Source: UBA7185 sp964606855 (GTDB lineage: Bacteria; Bacillota; Peptococcia; Peptococcales; Peptococcaceae). Taken from it: a stretch of 64,000 nt of DNA. The notes under the pieces are model-generated. The model did not search any database. It was not told the DNA's origin and saw only the letters and a program-made list of their open reading frames with translations. The first letter of the stretch is position 1, and each line of letters begins with the position of its first letter. The DNA lies in assembly GCA_964606855.1 (NCBI GenBank), contig CAZSHM010000001.1, positions 88,517 to 152,516 on the forward strand, written 5' to 3'. Below are positions 1-9,097 of this stretch, piece after piece. A program made the position numbers and the translations under genes.

Positions 1-1
1 G

Positions 2-238
2 AAACGCCTGAGCAAACTGGAGGAGATCGCGAACGAGTTCGAAGGGGTGGAGAAATCCTACGCTATCCAGGCCGGACGAGAAATCCGCATCATGGTGAAG
101 CCGGACAAAGTAGACGATGCCGAGGCGGTCAAGCTGTCGCGGGATATCGTGAAACGCATCGAAAAGGAACTGGAGTACCCAGGACAGATCAAAGTCGTCG
201 TCGTGCGGGAAACCCGCGCGGTGGACTATGCAAAATGA
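2..238 (+). CDS. rny: Ribonuclease Y, C-terminal end (partial)
   Basis: The frame is open from the window edge and encodes about 78 residues ending ..VRETRAVDYAK. The stretch FEGVEKSYAIQAGREIRIMV is the highly conserved C-terminus of RNase Y, the membrane-anchored endoribonuclease that starts mRNA decay in Firmicutes. The transmembrane, KH and HD domains lie upstream, outside the window. The coding frame begins before position 1, so the first in-frame ATG at 47 is internal. A hairpin with a T-run follows the stop, so the gene ends its transcription unit before the pheST leader. Confidence 0.93.
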   Translation, partial: KRLSKLEEIANEFEGVEKSYAIQAGREIRIMVKPDKVDDAEAVKLSRDIVKRIEKELEYPGQIKVVVVRETRAVDYAK

Positions 239-270
239 GCGGTGCGCCCGCCCGCGGGGCGGTGCGCGGG

Positions 271-314
271 AGCCGGCTGCGGCACAGGGAGTGTGCGGCG
301 GCCGGCTCTTTTTT
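271..314 (+). terminator. Rho-independent terminator after rny
   Basis: AGCCGGC at 271-277 pairs with GCCGGCT at 301-307, with further imperfect pairing inside (GGCACA with TGTGC). A run of T follows (about 308-314). It separates rny from the pheST promoter. Confidence 0.7.
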
Positions 315-330
315 GAATCGATAATTTTGC

Positions 331-359
331 TTGCAATCCGGGAACGCTTTTGCTATAAT
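331..359 (+). promoter_or_regulatory. Promoter of the pheST T-box leader
   Basis: TTGCAA (331-336), a 17-nt spacer and TATAAT (354-359), with an extended -10 TG at 351-352. The predicted transcript starts near 366 and runs through the T-box leader into pheS. Confidence 0.8.
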
Positions 360-424
360 GACTTGCAGAAACGCGTGGCCGGGCGGCGTGCGGGCCGTGC
401 GCGGAATCGACAGAGAGAACCGTA

Positions 425-695
425 TACGACGAATCGCAGAGATGAGGAGCCGTCGCCGATAAGCGGAGACAGAGAGCGGGGTCCCGGCTGAGAGCCCCGC
501 GCCGCGAAGCGCGAACGGGTTCGCCTCGGAGCATTCCGGCTGAGCGGAGCGCGGGCGCATGCGCTGCCCGGGTCCGGTAAGCGGAACGTATCGCCGGCGT
601 TAACGGCTGGAGTGACCGCGGATGCTTCCGCGGTAATGAGGGTGGTACCGCGAAACAAGACCTTCGTCCCTTGCCGGCGAAGGTCTTTTTGTTTT
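425..695 (+). promoter_or_regulatory. Phenylalanine T-box leader with terminator
   Basis: The leader carries the T-box core TGGTACCGCG (643-652) followed by a terminator hairpin (AGACCTTCG 658-666 with CGAAGGTCT 678-686, then a T-run). An upstream Stem I region contains an AGAGAG element. The arrangement GAACGGG-TTC-GCCTCGGAG places a TTC specifier at 520-522, the phenylalanine codon, which fits the downstream genes. Uncharged tRNA-Phe should stabilise the antiterminator and allow pheST transcription. The specifier was placed by analogy with the usual GAA..NNN-RCC..GAG arrangement, not by folding. Confidence 0.9.
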
Positions 696-741
696 GATGC
701 GCGCGGCGGAGGCGCCGCGGAATTTGAAGGAGGCAGTGATC

Positions 742-1764
742 GTGCGCGAGGAATTGAAACAGATCAGGGAGACCGCCATTGCGGCGCTGGAGGATGCAAA
801 AAGCCTGGAATATCTCAACGAATTGCGGGTGCGCTTTCTGGGCAAGAAAGGGGAGCTGACCACCATCTTGAAAGGGATGGGAAAGCTGAGCGAGGAGGAG
901 CGCCCGGTCATCGGACAGTACGCCAACGAGGTGCGCGACGAGATCAATCAGGTGCTGGATCGCAAGTTCGCGGAGCTGAAATCCACCATGCAGGAAGCGC
1001 GGCTCATCACGGAGACCGTCGATGTGACGCTGCCGGGGCTGCCGATGGGCGGAGGCACGAAACACCCCATCACCATGGTGATCGAGGAGGCCAAGCAGAT
1101 CTTTCTGGGTCTGGGGTTTGAAGTCGCCGAGGGGCCGGAAATCGAGAGCGACTACTACAATTTTGAGGCCCTGAACCTGCCCAAGGATCACCCGGCCCGA
1201 GACATGCAGGAGACTTTTTACATCGGGCCGGAGATCGTGCTCCGCACGCAGACGTCGGGCGTGCAGGTGCACACCATGGAGGCCAAGCAGGGCGCGCTGC
1301 CGATCAAAGTCATCTGCCCCGGCAAGGTGTATCGCAAGGACGACGACGCCACCCACTCGCCGATGTTCCACCAGATCGAGGGCCTCATGGTGGACAAAAA
1401 CATCCGCATGAGCGATCTGAACGGGATTCTGCTCTCCTTCTGCCAGGAGATGTTCGGCAAGGACACCAAGATCCGGCTGCGGCCGAGCTATTTTCCCTTT
1501 ACAGAGCCCAGCGTGGAGGTAGATATTTCCTGCTGCATGTGCCACGGCGAGGGATGCAGGATGTGCTCCAACACCGGCTGGCTGGAAATTTTGGGCGCGG
1601 GGATGGTGCATCCCAATGTGCTGCGCTCCGGCGGCTATGACCCCGAGCAGGTGAGCGGTTTCGCCTTCGGGCTGGGGGTGGAGCGGATCGCGATGCTCAA
1701 ATACGGGATCGGCGATCTGCGCACCATGTACGAGAATGATCTGCGCTTTTTGCAGCAATTTTAG
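742..1764 (+). CDS. pheS: Phenylalanyl-tRNA synthetase alpha subunit
   Basis: Cytoplasmic catalytic subunit of the alpha2-beta2 class IIc enzyme that charges tRNA-Phe. It has 340 aa, the normal size. Visible hallmarks are the N-terminal coiled coil (about 1-85), the TSGVQVHTM segment, motif 2 around GKVYRKDDDATH with MFHQIEG, and motif 3 GFAFGLGVERIAML near the C-terminus. The GTG at 742 is chosen because AAGGAGG (727-733) lies 8 nt upstream. An in-frame ATG at 694 falls in the T-box terminator tail and would add residues the family lacks. pheT follows after 14 nt, and expression is controlled by the T-box. Confidence 0.96.
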   Translation: MREELKQIRETAIAALEDAKSLEYLNELRVRFLGKKGELTTILKGMGKLSEEERPVIGQYANEVRDEINQVLDRKFAELKSTMQEARLITETVDVTLPGLPMGGGTKHPITMVIEEAKQIFLGLGFEVAEGPEIESDYYNFEALNLPKDHPARDMQETFYIGPEIVLRTQTSGVQVHTMEAKQGALPIKVICPGKVYRKDDDATHSPMFHQIEGLMVDKNIRMSDLNGILLSFCQEMFGKDTKIRLRPSYFPFTEPSVEVDISCCMCHGEGCRMCSNTGWLEILGAGMVHPNVLRSGGYDPEQVSGFAFGLGVERIAMLKYGIGDLRTMYENDLRFLQQF

Positions 1765-1778
1765 AGGAGGGACGCATC

Positions 1779-4214
1779 ATGCAGGTATCCTATAACTGGT
1801 TGAAGGAATATGTGGACATCGATCTGCCGCCCGCAGACCTGGCCGAGGTGATGACGCGCGCCGGCGTTGCGGTAGAGCATGTGATTCCCACCAACAAAGG
1901 CGTGGAGAACGTGGTGGCCGCGCTGGTCGTGGAGAAAGGGCCGCATCCGAACTCCGACCATCTGCATCTCTGTCAGGTGAGCACGGACGGGGTCAACCGG
2001 ATCCAGGTCGTCTGCGGCGCGCCGAATGTGGCCGCCGGGCAGAAAGTGCCCTTCGCGCTGGTCGGGGCCAAACTGCCGGGCGGGATATGCATCGAGACGG
2101 CCAATCTGCGCGGCGTGGACTCCAACGGGATGATCTGCTCGGCCAAGGAACTGGGCATCGAGCCGGATCAGATTCCCCCTGAGCAGCGGGACGGAATTCT
2201 GGTGCTCCCGGAGGACACGGTGCTGGGCACGCCCATCACGGAAGTTCTGGGCTTGGAGGATTATATTCTGGAACTGGATCTGACGCCGAACCGCTCCGAC
2301 TGCCTGAGCGTGCTCAATATTGCGCGGGAGATCGGCGCGCTCCTGCACAAGCCCGTGCACGTTCCGCAGCCGGTCTACACATCGGACGAGGCGGACGTCA
2401 ACACGATGCTCACCGCGCAGATCGAGGCCCCGGATCTCTGCCACCGCTACGCGGGAAAGATGATCCGCGGGGTAAAAATCCAGCCCTCGCCGTTCTGGAT
2501 GCAGCACCGCCTGCAGTGCGCTGGGATGCGGCCGATCAACAATATCGTCGATGTCACCAACTATGTGATGCTGGAGTACGGCCAGCCGCTGCACGCCTTT
2601 GACTATCACGAGCTGGCGGGGCACCGGATCGATGTGCGCCGCGCGCGGCCGGAGGAAGAGATCGTGACGCTGGACGGACAGAAGCGCAAGCTGAATGACG
2701 AGATGCTGCTCATCTGTGACGGCGCGCGCGCCGTCGCGGTGGCCGGCGTCATGGGCGGGGAGAACACGGAAGTGACCGACGCCACCACGGATGTTTTTAT
2801 TGAGGCGGCCTATTTCCACCCGGTCTCGGTGCGCCGAACCTCCATGAAGCTGGGGCTGCACTCCGAGGCATCCATCCGCTTTGAAAAGAGCGTCAACATG
2901 GAGACGGTGCTCACCGCCGCGGAGCGCGCCGCGCAGCTGATGCAGCAGACGGGCGGGGGCACTGTGGTCGGCGGCGCGGTGGATGTCTATCCGACCAAGC
3001 ACGCGCCGGCGCAGATCACGCTCCCGCTGGCGAAGGTCAACGCGCTCCTGGGGACGCAGATCCGCGACGCGGAGATCAAGGAAATTCTGGAGCGCCTCAA
3101 CTTTCCCATCCTGCAGGATACCGGGAGCAGCATCACCGTCGAGGTGCCGGGGTACCGTCCGGACTGCTCCATCCCGGAGGATCTGGTGGAGGAAGTGGCG
3201 CGCATCTACGGCTATGACGAGATCCCGCAGACGCTGCCGGAAGGGCCGACCAGCCGCGGCAGCCTGACAGATGCGCAGAAACTGCGCGACCGCCTGGTGG
3301 ACACGCTGGCGGGGCTGGGCCTGCACGAGGTGGTGACCTACAGTTTCATCAACAAGAACAACGATGACAAACTGGCCTACCCCGCGGGGGACATCCGGCG
3401 CAACAGCATTCCTCTGCTCAATCCGCTCTCGGAGGAGCAGGCGCACATGCGCACCAGCATTGTCCCGGGTCTTCTGAACACGATCCTGTTCAACCGCAAC
3501 CGGCGCAATGAGGATGTGGCCATCTTTGAGATGGGCAAGATCTTCCTCCTGGACGGTCCGCTGACGCCGGAGACGCTCGCGCACGAAAAGTGGGCCCTGG
3601 GGATCGCGCTCAAGGGGAAAACGCCGTCCTGCTGGATCCGGGACGGGAGAGAGTACGACTTCTACTATCTGAAGGGCGTCGTGGAAGCGCTCCTGGCGGA
3701 GTTGAAGCTGCCGTCGGTCCGCTTTGAGACCTGCGGCGACAACAGTATCTATCATCCGGGCCGCGCGGCCAGGGTCTATGCGGGCGGCCGGCCGATCGGC
3801 GTGCTGGGTGAACTGCACCCCGCGGTGGCGGATCGCTACGGATTCGGCGACGAGCGGCTGTATCTGGCGGAACTGGATGTGGATCAGCTGATTGAGATCG
3901 GTACCGCCGCGGTGCAGGTGCGCGCGCTGCCCAAGTTCCCGCCCGCGACCCGCGATATGGCGGTGGTTGTCCCGGAGACGGTGGCCGCCTGCGATGTGGA
4001 GGAGGCAATCTGGCAGGCGGGCGCGGAACTGCTGCAGGGCGTGAAGATTTTCGATGTCTACCAGGGCGGACAGATTATGGCCGGACACAAGAGCATCGCC
4101 TTCGGCCTGATCTTCCAGGGGGATCACACGCTCACGGTGCAGGAGGTCAACGACGTGTACGACCATATTTTCAGCGTCCTGGAGCAGCGCTTCGACGCGT
4201 CCATGCGCAAGTAG
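1779..4214 (+). CDS. pheT: Phenylalanyl-tRNA synthetase beta subunit
   Basis: 811 aa, full length. Domain order: N-terminal EMAP/tRNA-binding fold (about 40-150, with HPNSDHLHLCQVSTDG), B3/B4 editing region in the middle (NNIVDVTNYVMLEYGQPLHAFD), B5 domain (about 400-475), a catalytic-like core, and a C-terminal FDX-ACB anticodon-binding domain (about 718-811, PKFPPATRDMAVVV). It pairs with PheS, contributes tRNA recognition and edits mischarged Tyr-tRNA-Phe. An AGGAGGG site sits just before the ATG. Co-transcribed with pheS. Confidence 0.97.
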   Translation: MQVSYNWLKEYVDIDLPPADLAEVMTRAGVAVEHVIPTNKGVENVVAALVVEKGPHPNSDHLHLCQVSTDGVNRIQVVCGAPNVAAGQKVPFALVGAKLPGGICIETANLRGVDSNGMICSAKELGIEPDQIPPEQRDGILVLPEDTVLGTPITEVLGLEDYILELDLTPNRSDCLSVLNIAREIGALLHKPVHVPQPVYTSDEADVNTMLTAQIEAPDLCHRYAGKMIRGVKIQPSPFWMQHRLQCAGMRPINNIVDVTNYVMLEYGQPLHAFDYHELAGHRIDVRRARPEEEIVTLDGQKRKLNDEMLLICDGARAVAVAGVMGGENTEVTDATTDVFIEAAYFHPVSVRRTSMKLGLHSEASIRFEKSVNMETVLTAAERAAQLMQQTGGGTVVGGAVDVYPTKHAPAQITLPLAKVNALLGTQIRDAEIKEILERLNFPILQDTGSSITVEVPGYRPDCSIPEDLVEEVARIYGYDEIPQTLPEGPTSRGSLTDAQKLRDRLVDTLAGLGLHEVVTYSFINKNNDDKLAYPAGDIRRNSIPLLNPLSEEQAHMRTSIVPGLLNTILFNRNRRNEDVAIFEMGKIFLLDGPLTPETLAHEKWALGIALKGKTPSCWIRDGREYDFYYLKGVVEALLAELKLPSVRFETCGDNSIYHPGRAARVYAGGRPIGVLGELHPAVADRYGFGDERLYLAELDVDQLIEIGTAAVQVRALPKFPPATRDMAVVVPETVAACDVEEAIWQAGAELLQGVKIFDVYQGGQIMAGHKSIAFGLIFQGDHTLTVQEVNDVYDHIFSVLEQRFDASMRK

Positions 4215-4271
4215 ACGAGAATTTTTTGCAGTGTATCAGGCACAAGGATCTTTCGCTGAGGAGGAATTTTT

Positions 4272-5213
4272 ATGGCATTGGTGACGACGACGGAGATGTT
4301 TCAGAAGGCCTACGCGGGCGGGTATGCCGTGGGCGCGTTCAACGTGAACAACATGGAACTGGTGCAGGGCATCACAGAGGCGGCGGGCGAGCTGAACTCC
4401 CCGTTGATTCTGCAGGTGTCGGCCGGCGCGCGGAAGTACGCCAACCACACTTACCTGGTGAAACTGGTGGAGGCGGCGATCCTCGAGCAGAGCCACATCC
4501 CCATCGCGCTGCACCTGGATCACGGCGCGGACTTCGACATCTGCAAGGCCTGCGTCGACGGCGGCTTCACCTCCGTGATGATCGACGGCTCCAAGCACCC
4601 TTTTGAGGAGAACATCGCGCTCACCCGGCAGGTGGTGGAGTACGCCCACGCGCACGGCGTCGTGGTGGAGGGCGAGCTTGGGCAGCTCGCCGGCATTGAG
4701 GACGACGTCCGCGTCAGCGGCGAGGAGGCCAAGTATACGCAGCCGGACCAGGTGGAGGAGTTCGTCAGCCGCACCGGCGTGGATTCCCTGGCCATCGCGA
4801 TCGGCACGAGCCACGGCGCGTTCAAGTTCAAACCCGGACAGAAACCGATGCTCCGCTTCGATATCCTGGAGGAGATCGAAAAGCGCCTGCCCGGGTTCCC
4901 CATCGTGCTCCACGGCGCGTCCAGCGTCTCCCGGGAGTATGTGCAGATCATCCAGGAGAACGGCGGAAACCTGGCCGATGCCATCGGCATCCCGGAGGAC
5001 ATGCTGCGCCGCGCCGCAAAGAGCGCCGTCTGCAAGATCAACATCGACTCCGACCTGCGCCTGGCCATGACGGCGGGCGTGCGCGAGGTGCTCTTCCGCA
5101 AGCCGGAGGTCTTTGACCCGCGCGAGTACTTAAAGGTCGGCCGCGCCTACGTCAAGGATGTGGTGGCGCACAAGATCCGCGACGTTCTGGGATCCGAGGG
5201 AAAGGCGCTCTAG
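4272..5213 (+). CDS. fba: Class II fructose-bisphosphate aldolase
   Basis: 313 aa, Zn-dependent class II aldolase that reversibly splits fructose 1,6-bisphosphate into DHAP and glyceraldehyde 3-phosphate. The N-terminus GYAVGAFNVNNMELVQGI, the metal/substrate segment HLDHGADFD (about 80-88) and the later LHGASS glycine/histidine motif are typical. GAGGAGGAATTTTT precedes the ATG. It starts a carbon-metabolism block with a transaldolase-like gene and glpX, consistent with linked glycolysis, gluconeogenesis and pentose-phosphate exchange. There is no terminator between pheT and this gene, so read-through is possible. Confidence 0.95.
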   Translation: MALVTTTEMFQKAYAGGYAVGAFNVNNMELVQGITEAAGELNSPLILQVSAGARKYANHTYLVKLVEAAILEQSHIPIALHLDHGADFDICKACVDGGFTSVMIDGSKHPFEENIALTRQVVEYAHAHGVVVEGELGQLAGIEDDVRVSGEEAKYTQPDQVEEFVSRTGVDSLAIAIGTSHGAFKFKPGQKPMLRFDILEEIEKRLPGFPIVLHGASSVSREYVQIIQENGGNLADAIGIPEDMLRRAAKSAVCKINIDSDLRLAMTAGVREVLFRKPEVFDPREYLKVGRAYVKDVVAHKIRDVLGSEGKAL

Positions 5214-5269
5214 CGCGGAAGCGCCCGGGATCCGCGGGCGGAGGACGGAAGCAGTCAGGAGGCAGAAGC

Positions 5270-5911
5270 ATGAAACTATTTTTGGACACGGCCAATCAGG
5301 CCGAGGTAGAAGCCGCGGTGCGGATGGGCGTCATCAGCGGCGTGACGACCAACCCTTCCCTGGTCGCCAAGGAGACGGGAGATTATCTGGAGCGGGTGCG
5401 CTATTTCTGTGAGCTGGTGGGTGGGCCCGTCAGCGTGGAGGCGATGTCCGGCGATGCCGAGGGCATGCTGCGCGAGGCGCGGGAACTGGCGTCGATCCAC
5501 GAGAACATCGTCATCAAGCTGCCCATCACCGCGGACAGTCTGGGCGTGATCCGGCAGCTGCGGGCGGAGGGCATCCGCACGAACGCCACGCTCTGCTTTT
5601 CGGCGAACCAGGCGATTCTGGCGGCGCGGGCGGGCGCGACCTACGTGAGCCCCTTCGTGGGGCGGCTGTGCGACATCGGCCAGGACGGAATGGCGCTCAT
5701 CGAGGAGATCCGCACCATCTACGACAACTACGGCTATGAGACGGAGATCATCGTGGCCAGCGTGCGCAATCCGCGGCAGGTGACCGAGGCGGCGCTCCTG
5801 GGCGCGGACATTGCCACGGTGCCGTATGCCGTCCTGCAGCAGATGGTGCACCATCCGCAGACGGATCTGGGCATCTCCAAATTTGAGGCCGACTGGGCCA
5901 AGCGCAAGTGA
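5270..5911 (+). CDS. fsa: Transaldolase-like / fructose-6-phosphate aldolase (TalC/Fsa family)
   Basis: 213 aa, the size of the short TalC/MipB family, which runs a Schiff-base TIM-barrel reaction. The N-terminus MKLFLDTANQAEVEAA, GVTTNPSLVAKE, the Schiff-base lysine in NIVIKLPIT and the C-terminal DLGISKFEADW are clear. Members are either true transaldolases or fructose-6-phosphate aldolases and sequence alone does not separate the two. Transaldolase is the likelier role beside the split transketolase at 9-11 kb. AGGAGG lies 8 nt before the ATG. Confidence 0.9.
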   Translation: MKLFLDTANQAEVEAAVRMGVISGVTTNPSLVAKETGDYLERVRYFCELVGGPVSVEAMSGDAEGMLREARELASIHENIVIKLPITADSLGVIRQLRAEGIRTNATLCFSANQAILAARAGATYVSPFVGRLCDIGQDGMALIEEIRTIYDNYGYETEIIVASVRNPRQVTEAALLGADIATVPYAVLQQMVHHPQTDLGISKFEADWAKRK

Positions 5912-5979
5912 AATCAACCATTCAGCAGGAGACGCCGGGCGTGGCTCCCGGCAGGGAATGCGATCGGAGGCAAAAGCAA

Positions 5980-6987
5980 ATGGAGGAAGCGACAAAGCAA
6001 AAAGCGGGGAGGAAGGTTCTGCTGGACCGGAGCCTGGTGCTGGAATTCGTCCGTGTGACGGAGGCGGCGGCCGTCAACTGCGCGCACTGGATCGGCAAGG
6101 GCGAGAAGAACAAGGCCGACGGGGCCGCGGTGGAGGCAATGCGGCGGATGTTTGACACCATCCCCATCAGCGGCACCGTGGTCATCGGCGAGGGCGAGAT
6201 GGACGAGGCCCCCATGCTCTACATCGGCGAGAAGGTCGGCAAGGGCGGCGTGGAGGTGGATATCGCCGTCGACCCGCTGGAGGGAACGAACCTCACGGCC
6301 AAGAATATGGGCGGGGCCATCGCCGTGATGGCCGTGGCGGAGCACGGCGGGCTCCTGCACGCGCCGGATATGTATATGGATAAAATCGCGGTCGGGCCCG
6401 GGGCCAAAGGGGCCATCGATATCACGCTGCCGCCGGAGGAGAATATGCGCAACGTGGCGCGGGCGCTGGGCAAGGATATCGACGACCTGAACGTCGTGCT
6501 TCTGGACCGGGAGCGCCACCAGTATATCGTGGACGCCGTCCGCAAGGTGGGCGCGCGCTGCAAATTCATCTCCGACGGCGACGTCTCGCCGGTGCTCGCC
6601 ACGAGCTTCGGCAACGGGGACATCGACATGATGATGGGCAAAGGCGGCGCGCCGGAGGGCGTGATCGCGGCGGCGGCCATCAAGTGCATGGGCGGCGATA
6701 TGCAGGGGCGGCTCGCGCCGGAGACGGAGGAGGAAGTGCGCCGCGTCCACGAGATGGGCATTGAGGATGTGGAGAAGGTGCTCTTCCTGGACGATCTGGT
6801 GAGCGGCGAAGACGTCTTCTTTGTGGCCACGGGGGTGACGCGGGGCGAGATCCTGAACGGGGTGCGTTTCCTGCCCGACTACGCCGTGACGCATTCGGTC
6901 GTCATGCGCCACGTCACCGGGACCATCCGCTTTATCGAGGCGTACCATGACTACGAGAACAAGCCCGGCTACATCAAGCTGCGCTGA
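5980..6987 (+). CDS. glpX: Class II fructose-1,6-bisphosphatase
   Basis: 335 aa. Metal-dependent gluconeogenic phosphatase of the GlpX family, showing GTVVIGEGEMDEAPMLYIGE and the DPLEGTNLTAKNM metal/phosphate motif. The ATG at 5980 is chosen because CGGAGG (5965-5970) sits 9 nt upstream. An in-frame GTG at 5908 overlaps the previous stop and would add 24 residues atypical of the family. It sits between the aldolase/transaldolase pair and rho, an arrangement seen in several Firmicutes. Confidence 0.95.
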   Translation: MEEATKQKAGRKVLLDRSLVLEFVRVTEAAAVNCAHWIGKGEKNKADGAAVEAMRRMFDTIPISGTVVIGEGEMDEAPMLYIGEKVGKGGVEVDIAVDPLEGTNLTAKNMGGAIAVMAVAEHGGLLHAPDMYMDKIAVGPGAKGAIDITLPPEENMRNVARALGKDIDDLNVVLLDRERHQYIVDAVRKVGARCKFISDGDVSPVLATSFGNGDIDMMMGKGGAPEGVIAAAAIKCMGGDMQGRLAPETEEEVRRVHEMGIEDVEKVLFLDDLVSGEDVFFVATGVTRGEILNGVRFLPDYAVTHSVVMRHVTGTIRFIEAYHDYENKPGYIKLR

Positions 6988-7139
6988 GGAGCTGCCCGCC
7001 GGAGCGCGGCGGAGCGGCGCGGACAGCCGATCCAAGCGCGCCTGGGGCGGGCGGCGCGGGAGACATTTTTCAGCCGGCCGCCGAGGCCGGCGCAGACCAA
7101 ACGTGCCTGGAAAAGGCCGCTGACAGAGGTGGGACGGCG

Positions 7140-8414
7140 TTGCAATACAGACAAGAGGAACTGGAAGCAAAAACCATGGTGGAGCTCTATCGAATCGCCC
7201 GCGAACTGGAGATCCCCTACTACTCCAAGCTGCACAAAGCGGAACTGATCTTTGAGATCGTGAAGACCGCGACCTTGAAGGAGCGCGAGGGACAGCTCTG
7301 GGCCAGCGGCATTCTGGACATCACGTCCGAGGGCTACGGCTTCCTGCGGCCGCTGGGCTATCTGCCGAGCTATGACGACATCTATGTCTCCCAGTCGCAG
7401 ATCCGCAAATTCGATCTGCGCAGCGGCGACCGCGTGGACGGCTGGAGTCGCCGGCCCAAGGAGAACGAGCGCTACTTTGGCCTGCTGCGGGTGGAGAAGG
7501 TCAACGGGCAGGATCCCGCGGAGGCGGTGGAGCGCCTGCACTTCGACGGGCTGACGCCCATCTATCCGCGGGAGCGGCTGCGCCTGGAGACGGATACGGA
7601 CGTCTATGCCATGCGCATGATCGACCTGGTGGCGCCGCTGGGCAAAGGACAGCGCGGCCTCATCGTCGCGCCGCCAAAGGCCGGCAAGACAGAGCTGATC
7701 AAGCAGGTGGCGAACAGCATCGCCCGGAATAATCCCGAGGAGGAGATCATCATCCTCCTGATCGACGAGCGGCCGGAGGAAGTGACGGACATCGAGCGCA
7801 GCGTGCGGGCGGAGGTGATCAGTTCCACCTTCGACGAGCCGCCGGAAAATCACGTGAAGGTGGCGGAGCTGACGCTGGAGCGCGCCAAGCGGGTGGTGGA
7901 GTCGAAAAAGGACGTCATCATCCTCCTGGACAGCATCACGCGCCTGGCGCGGGCCTACAATCTGGTGATGCCGCCAAGCGGGCGGCTGCTCTCCGGCGGG
8001 GTCGATCCCAGCGCGCTGCACAAGCCAAAGCGCTTCTTCGGCGCGGCCCGCAACGTGGAGGAGGGCGGCAGCCTGACGATCCTGGCCACGGCGCTGATCG
8101 AGACGGGCAGCCGCATGGACGAGGTCATCTTCGAGGAGTTCAAGGGCACCGGCAACATGGAACTGATCCTGGACCGCAAGCTGGCCGAGCGGCGCATCTA
8201 TCCCGCGCTGGATATCAAGCGCTCCGGAACCCGCAAGGAGGAGCTCCTGCTCAGCGAGCGGGAACTGACGGTGGTCTGGCAGATGCGCAAGGCGTTCAGC
8301 AATCTGGACACGGCGGAGGCCACGGAGACCTTGCTGGACGGGATGAAGCGCAGCCGCGACAACGAGGAGCTCATCCGCAATTTCGGAAAGACCGTGCCGG
8401 GCAGAGGCCTCTGA
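7140..8414 (+). CDS. rho: Transcription termination factor Rho
   Basis: 424 aa hexameric RNA-dependent helicase that terminates transcription. Visible are the Rho N-terminal helical domain (about 10-45, MVELYRIARELEIPYYSK), the cold-shock-like RNA-binding domain (about 50-125, GILDITSEGYGFLR), Walker A (IVAPPKAGKTELIK), Walker B (VIILLDSITRLARAYN) and the Q/R-loop region. It starts at TTG 7140, preceded by AGAGGTGGG (7125-7133); the next in-frame ATG would remove part of the N-domain. The gene for ribosomal protein L31, often found next, is absent; a lipoprotein gene follows. Confidence 0.95.
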   Translation: MQYRQEELEAKTMVELYRIARELEIPYYSKLHKAELIFEIVKTATLKEREGQLWASGILDITSEGYGFLRPLGYLPSYDDIYVSQSQIRKFDLRSGDRVDGWSRRPKENERYFGLLRVEKVNGQDPAEAVERLHFDGLTPIYPRERLRLETDTDVYAMRMIDLVAPLGKGQRGLIVAPPKAGKTELIKQVANSIARNNPEEEIIILLIDERPEEVTDIERSVRAEVISSTFDEPPENHVKVAELTLERAKRVVESKKDVIILLDSITRLARAYNLVMPPSGRLLSGGVDPSALHKPKRFFGAARNVEEGGSLTILATALIETGSRMDEVIFEEFKGTGNMELILDRKLAERRIYPALDIKRSGTRKEELLLSERELTVVWQMRKAFSNLDTAEATETLLDGMKRSRDNEELIRNFGKTVPGRGL

Positions 8415-8486
8415 CGCGCGGACAGGGGGGACGGCGGAGAGAGACGGTGCTTGCGGAGCAAAATCGCGGAAAGGTGGAGAGAAAAC

Positions 8487-8912
8487 ATGAAGAGAAGCAA
8501 GAATCGGCAAGTCGGGAGACAGGGCGGCACGTGGAGATACCGCGCGGGCGTCCTGCTGCTGTGCCTCCTCTGCGGGCTGTCCTTCACGGCCTGCTCCGGC
8601 GGGCAGAGCGGCGAGGAGACTGCGGGGCAGAATCAGGAACAGCAGGCGCAGGAACAGCAGCAGACGCAGGAACAGCAGGCGGCGCCGGAGATCTCTACGC
8701 TGACCGGCGAGTTTCAGGGTCTGGCGGACGGACACAACGCCGAGGTGATCGTGGACGGCGAGCAGCAGATGTTCCAGTTCTTCGATGAGACGGTCGCCGC
8801 GCGCCTGGAGACGATGGAAGTGGGCACGAAAATCCAGTTTGACGCGGAGCGGGATTCCGAGACTGATCTGCTGACGATCGTGAAATTGTACGATGCGCCC
8901 GCCGAGGGCTGA
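8487..8912 (+). CDS. Small secreted lipoprotein, function unknown
   Basis: 141 aa. A basic N-terminus and hydrophobic stretch (LLLCLLCGLSFTA) end in the lipobox-like FTAC-S, so the mature protein should be lipid-anchored at its Cys. A Gln/Glu-rich linker with repeated EQQ/QEQ units follows, then a compact domain of about 75 residues (EFQGLADGHNAEVIVDGEQQ) resembling a small beta-barrel. I do not recognise a family with a known function. The ATG at 8487 is preceded by AAGGTGGAGA; longer in-frame starts would disrupt the signal peptide. A strong terminator follows. Confidence 0.7.
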   Translation: MKRSKNRQVGRQGGTWRYRAGVLLLCLLCGLSFTACSGGQSGEETAGQNQEQQAQEQQQTQEQQAAPEISTLTGEFQGLADGHNAEVIVDGEQQMFQFFDETVAARLETMEVGTKIQFDAERDSETDLLTIVKLYDAPAEG

Positions 8913-8936
8913 GATTCGGGGCGGATCGGATATGCG

Positions 8937-8980
8937 AGAGGGGCTGTGAGAGCGATACGCTTTCTCACAGCCCCTCTTTA
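8937..8980 (+). terminator. Rho-independent terminator, likely bidirectional
   Basis: AGAGGGGCTGTGAGAG (8937-8952) pairs with CTCACAGCCCCTCTT (about 8964-8978). The 3' side ends in T-rich sequence and the 5' side is flanked by purines. It lies between the converging lipoprotein and transketolase genes and could end both transcripts. Confidence 0.8.
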
Positions 8981-9097
8981 CCGCGGCATCGGTCCGCGGG
9001 CCGGCATCGGGCATGCTCCCGCGCGAACGTCCGTGCCGGAGCGCCCGCAAGCGCCGTGCGCGCTGCCGCGGGGATATTGCGGCGCCGCGGCAGCGCG

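Noticed and set aside
694..741. Upstream ATG (694) as the pheS start
   Set aside because: It lies in the tail of the T-box terminator and adds 16 residues not found in PheS; the GTG at 742 has a correctly spaced AAGGAGG.
1761..4166. Minus-strand open frame of 801 codons opposite pheT
   Set aside because: Complement of a well-conserved gene in GC-rich sequence; no recognisable protein.
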